NCBI RefSeq assembly: GCF_002001015.1
Contig: NZ_MUNO01000010.1
Span: 157,361 to 221,360 of the forward strand
DNA from: Polaromonas sp. A23
GTDB taxonomy: Bacteria > Pseudomonadota > Gammaproteobacteria > Burkholderiales > Burkholderiaceae_C
Length of the DNA: 64,000 bases
Reading direction: 5' to 3'
The translations under genes and the position numbers were made by a program. Position 1 is the stretch's first letter, and every line of letters starts with the position of its first letter. The notes below the pieces were generated by a model, which worked only from the letters and a program-made list of their open reading frames with translations, did no database searches and had not been told where the DNA came from. Below, in pieces: positions 62,330-64,000 of the stretch.

Positions 62330-63019
62330 ATGACCACGCCGCAAGGCTCGCTGTCGCTGCGCCATTACGGCGCTTCGCCCGGCAGCCATGCGCATTCGCA
62401 CTTTCAGGTGCTGCTGGGCCTGGACGGCGTGCTGGAGCTCGAAGTCCAGGGCCGCGGCCAGCGCATTGGCGCCGGCCAGGGCTGCGTGATTGCCCCGGGA
62501 GAGCGTCACGACTTTGAAGCCCGCAGCGGCAGCCGCTGCCTGGTGCTCGACACCGCACAACCGGGCTGGGCGCATTGCCCGGCCCAGCCGGCACAGGCCG
62601 CGCAAACCCTGGCACTTGCCCACTACCTGGCGCAGGCGCTGCAGTACCCGGACAGCCTCGCGCAGCACTACGGTCCCATGCTTCTGCTTGACGCGTGGCG
62701 CGCAACCAGCCCCGCACCGAAACGCTATGAACGCCCCATTGACTGGAACCAGCTCGCCATCTGGGTTCAGCAACATCTGCACGAGCCACTGAGCGTGGCG
62801 CAACTGGCGCAACAGGTATTTCTGAGCCCTTCGCGCTTTGCAGAGCGCTGCAGGCGCGAGACCGGGCTCAGCGTGATGCAGTGGCTGCGCAGCCAGCGGT
62901 TGGCGCTCGCCGTGCAATTGCGTGACGGCGGAACGAGTGTGGCCGAAACTGCGCTGCGCTGCGGCTACCAGTCGCCCTCGGCGCTGACGGCAGCGCTGCG
63001 CCGCTTGCGGCTTCACTGA
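62330..63019 (+). CDS. AraC-family regulator with cupin sensor
   Basis: A 229-residue regulator. The N-terminal cupin-like part (SHAHSHFQVLLGLDGVLELE; GCVIAPGERHDFEA) and C-terminal AraC HTH pair (LSVAQLAQQVFLSPSRFAER; VAETALRCGYQSPSALTAAL) are present. It starts 4 bp after the lipA stop and is followed by an EamA exporter after 68 bp, an arrangement in which such regulators usually control the transporter. The inducer is unknown. Confidence 0.85.
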   Translation: MTTPQGSLSLRHYGASPGSHAHSHFQVLLGLDGVLELEVQGRGQRIGAGQGCVIAPGERHDFEARSGSRCLVLDTAQPGWAHCPAQPAQAAQTLALAHYLAQALQYPDSLAQHYGPMLLLDAWRATSPAPKRYERPIDWNQLAIWVQQHLHEPLSVAQLAQQVFLSPSRFAERCRRETGLSVMQWLRSQRLALAVQLRDGGTSVAETALRCGYQSPSALTAALRRLRLH

Positions 63020-63087
63020 ACATCAACGCCGTTGTTCCGCGACGGCGAACCCGGCTTGCTCGACGATCCGGCACGCGGCCGCCGACT

Positions 63088-63942
63088 ATGCTTGGCGGCA
63101 TGCCAGCCAATCTTTACGCTTTGGGCGCCATCGCACTGTGGGTGCTCCTCGCCTCGCTGGGTGTGTCGCTCCGGCACCTGCCACCTTTCCTGCTGACCGG
63201 CCTTGCGCTGCTGACAGGCAGCCTGCTGGCACTGCCGTTTGTCTTCAAAGACAGGCGGGCCTGGTCCATCCCGCCCGCCACGCTGGCCCTGGGTGTGTAC
63301 GGCCTGTTCGGCTACCACTTCCTGCTCTTCATCGCCCTGCGCCACGCACCGCCGATCGAAGCGAATCTGGTCAATTACCTGTGGCCGCTGTTCATGGTGG
63401 TGCTTGCGCCGCTGTTCCTTCGCGGCATTCATCTGCGCGCCGTGCATGTGGTGGCCGCCCTGCTCGGTTTTGCCGGCGCGGCAGTTGCCATCCTAGGTTC
63501 CGGTAGCGGCGGTCAGGGTGGCGGTTGGTCTTGGGGTTACCTGCCGGCACTGGGCTCGGCCTTCATCTGGGCCAGTTACTCGCTGCTCACAAAACGCGTC
63601 GCGCCATTTCCCACCGCAGCCATTGGCCTGTTCGGTCTGGTTTCCGGCGTGCTGTCGCTGCTGTGCCACTGGGCCTTGGAGCCTTCTGTAGCGCTGTCGA
63701 CTCGCGACGCGCTGCTGCTCGCGTTGATGGGGCTGGGCCCGCTGGGCGCTGCGTTCTTCCTGTGGGACAAGGCACTCAAGCTGGGCGATGCGCGGCAGAT
63801 CGGCATTTTGAGTTACCTCACGCCGCTGGGCTCGACCGCGTTGCTGATGCTGGTCAGCGGGCGGTCGCTGACCTGGAGTATCGGCCTGGCAGCGACCATG
63901 ATTATTGGTGCCGCTGTGTTGGGGACTCGAAGGGGAAGTTGA
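63088..63942 (+). CDS. EamA/DMT-family transporter
   Basis: A 284-residue membrane protein with about ten helices in two EamA repeats: GVYGLFGYHFLLFIALRHAP and ANLVNYLWPLFMVVLAPLFL in the first, LGPLGAAFFLWDKALKLGDA and IGILSYLTPLGSTALLMLVS in the second. It resembles the YddG-like exporters of aromatic amino acids and metabolites, but the substrate is unknown. The start is ATG 63088 or 63100. The remaining 58 bp of the window (63943-64000) show nothing recognisable. Confidence 0.87.
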   Translation: MLGGMPANLYALGAIALWVLLASLGVSLRHLPPFLLTGLALLTGSLLALPFVFKDRRAWSIPPATLALGVYGLFGYHFLLFIALRHAPPIEANLVNYLWPLFMVVLAPLFLRGIHLRAVHVVAALLGFAGAAVAILGSGSGGQGGGWSWGYLPALGSAFIWASYSLLTKRVAPFPTAAIGLFGLVSGVLSLLCHWALEPSVALSTRDALLLALMGLGPLGAAFFLWDKALKLGDARQIGILSYLTPLGSTALLMLVSGRSLTWSIGLAATMIIGAAVLGTRRGS

Positions 63943-64000
63943 TAGAGGCGTCACGCTGCGCCTGTTGTTTGTCCTGGACAGTAGGAGACTCCCCACTCCC

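Overview
The window is a chromosomal stretch of a beta-proteobacterium, most likely a member of the Comamonadaceae (Burkholderiales; Polaromonas/Rhodoferax/Variovorax-like). The evidence is high-GC coding with strong third-position bias, gene sets typical of that family (DUF3567, DUF3108, DUF3617, LemA-TPM, tandem Crp/Fnr-type regulators, dat-ybeD-lipB-lipA) and two families of short interspersed repeats that I associate with Comamonadaceae genomes. The genus cannot be fixed from the window. No phage, plasmid, insertion sequence or CRISPR array was seen. The genes are mostly housekeeping or metabolic.

Layout. 1-6.6 kb: IclR fragment, DUF3108, DUF3567, an AbrB-family relic, ChaN lipoprotein, omega-aminotransferase, PurU and a LysR regulator. 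6.6-16.1 kb: GlcD, a fused biotinyl-carboxyltransferase, bactofilin, small unknowns, two tandem Crp/Fnr-like regulators, and a divergent MerR regulator/MerT-like metal module. 16.1-22.5 kb: PutA with divergent Lrp regulator, an orphan amino-acid binding protein, DUF3617 and YggS. 22.5-31.5 kb: pilT-pilU, a LysR-tautomerase-dehydrogenase locus, and the dolP-diaA-yraN / rsmI envelope and replication cluster. 31.5-35.4 kb: EptA phosphoethanolamine transferase divergent from a PmrAB-like two-component system. 35.4-41.8 kb: tRNA-Arg(CCG), cytochrome c, YheT hydrolase and LemA/TPM proteins. 42.0-50.6 kb: xylose locus (xylA, ABC importer, epimerase, oxidoreductase, divergent xylR). 50.6-57.9 kb: the complete ATP synthase operon atpIBEFHAGDC. 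57.9-64 kb: membrane proteins, dat-ybeD-lipB-lipA (lipoate synthesis), AraC regulator and EamA exporter.

The most unusual feature is that interspersed repeats are translated in frame inside conserved proteins. A ~55-65 bp element with the core AGCTGCTTGCGCCC occurs nine times. Three copies lie inside putA, one in the DUF3108 gene and one in yggS, and one supplies the stop codon of an unknown gene. A double-hairpin repeat is translated inside lipB, a GC-rich element inside the YheT hydrolase gene, and yggS carries a further ~27-residue insert. The catalytic motifs that I can recognise in these proteins are intact and no frame is broken. The pattern resembles the protein-embedded palindromic elements known from Rickettsia, and I regard it as the main discovery lead. 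A second lead is the compact MerR/MerT-like metal module with a textbook 19-bp-spacer promoter.
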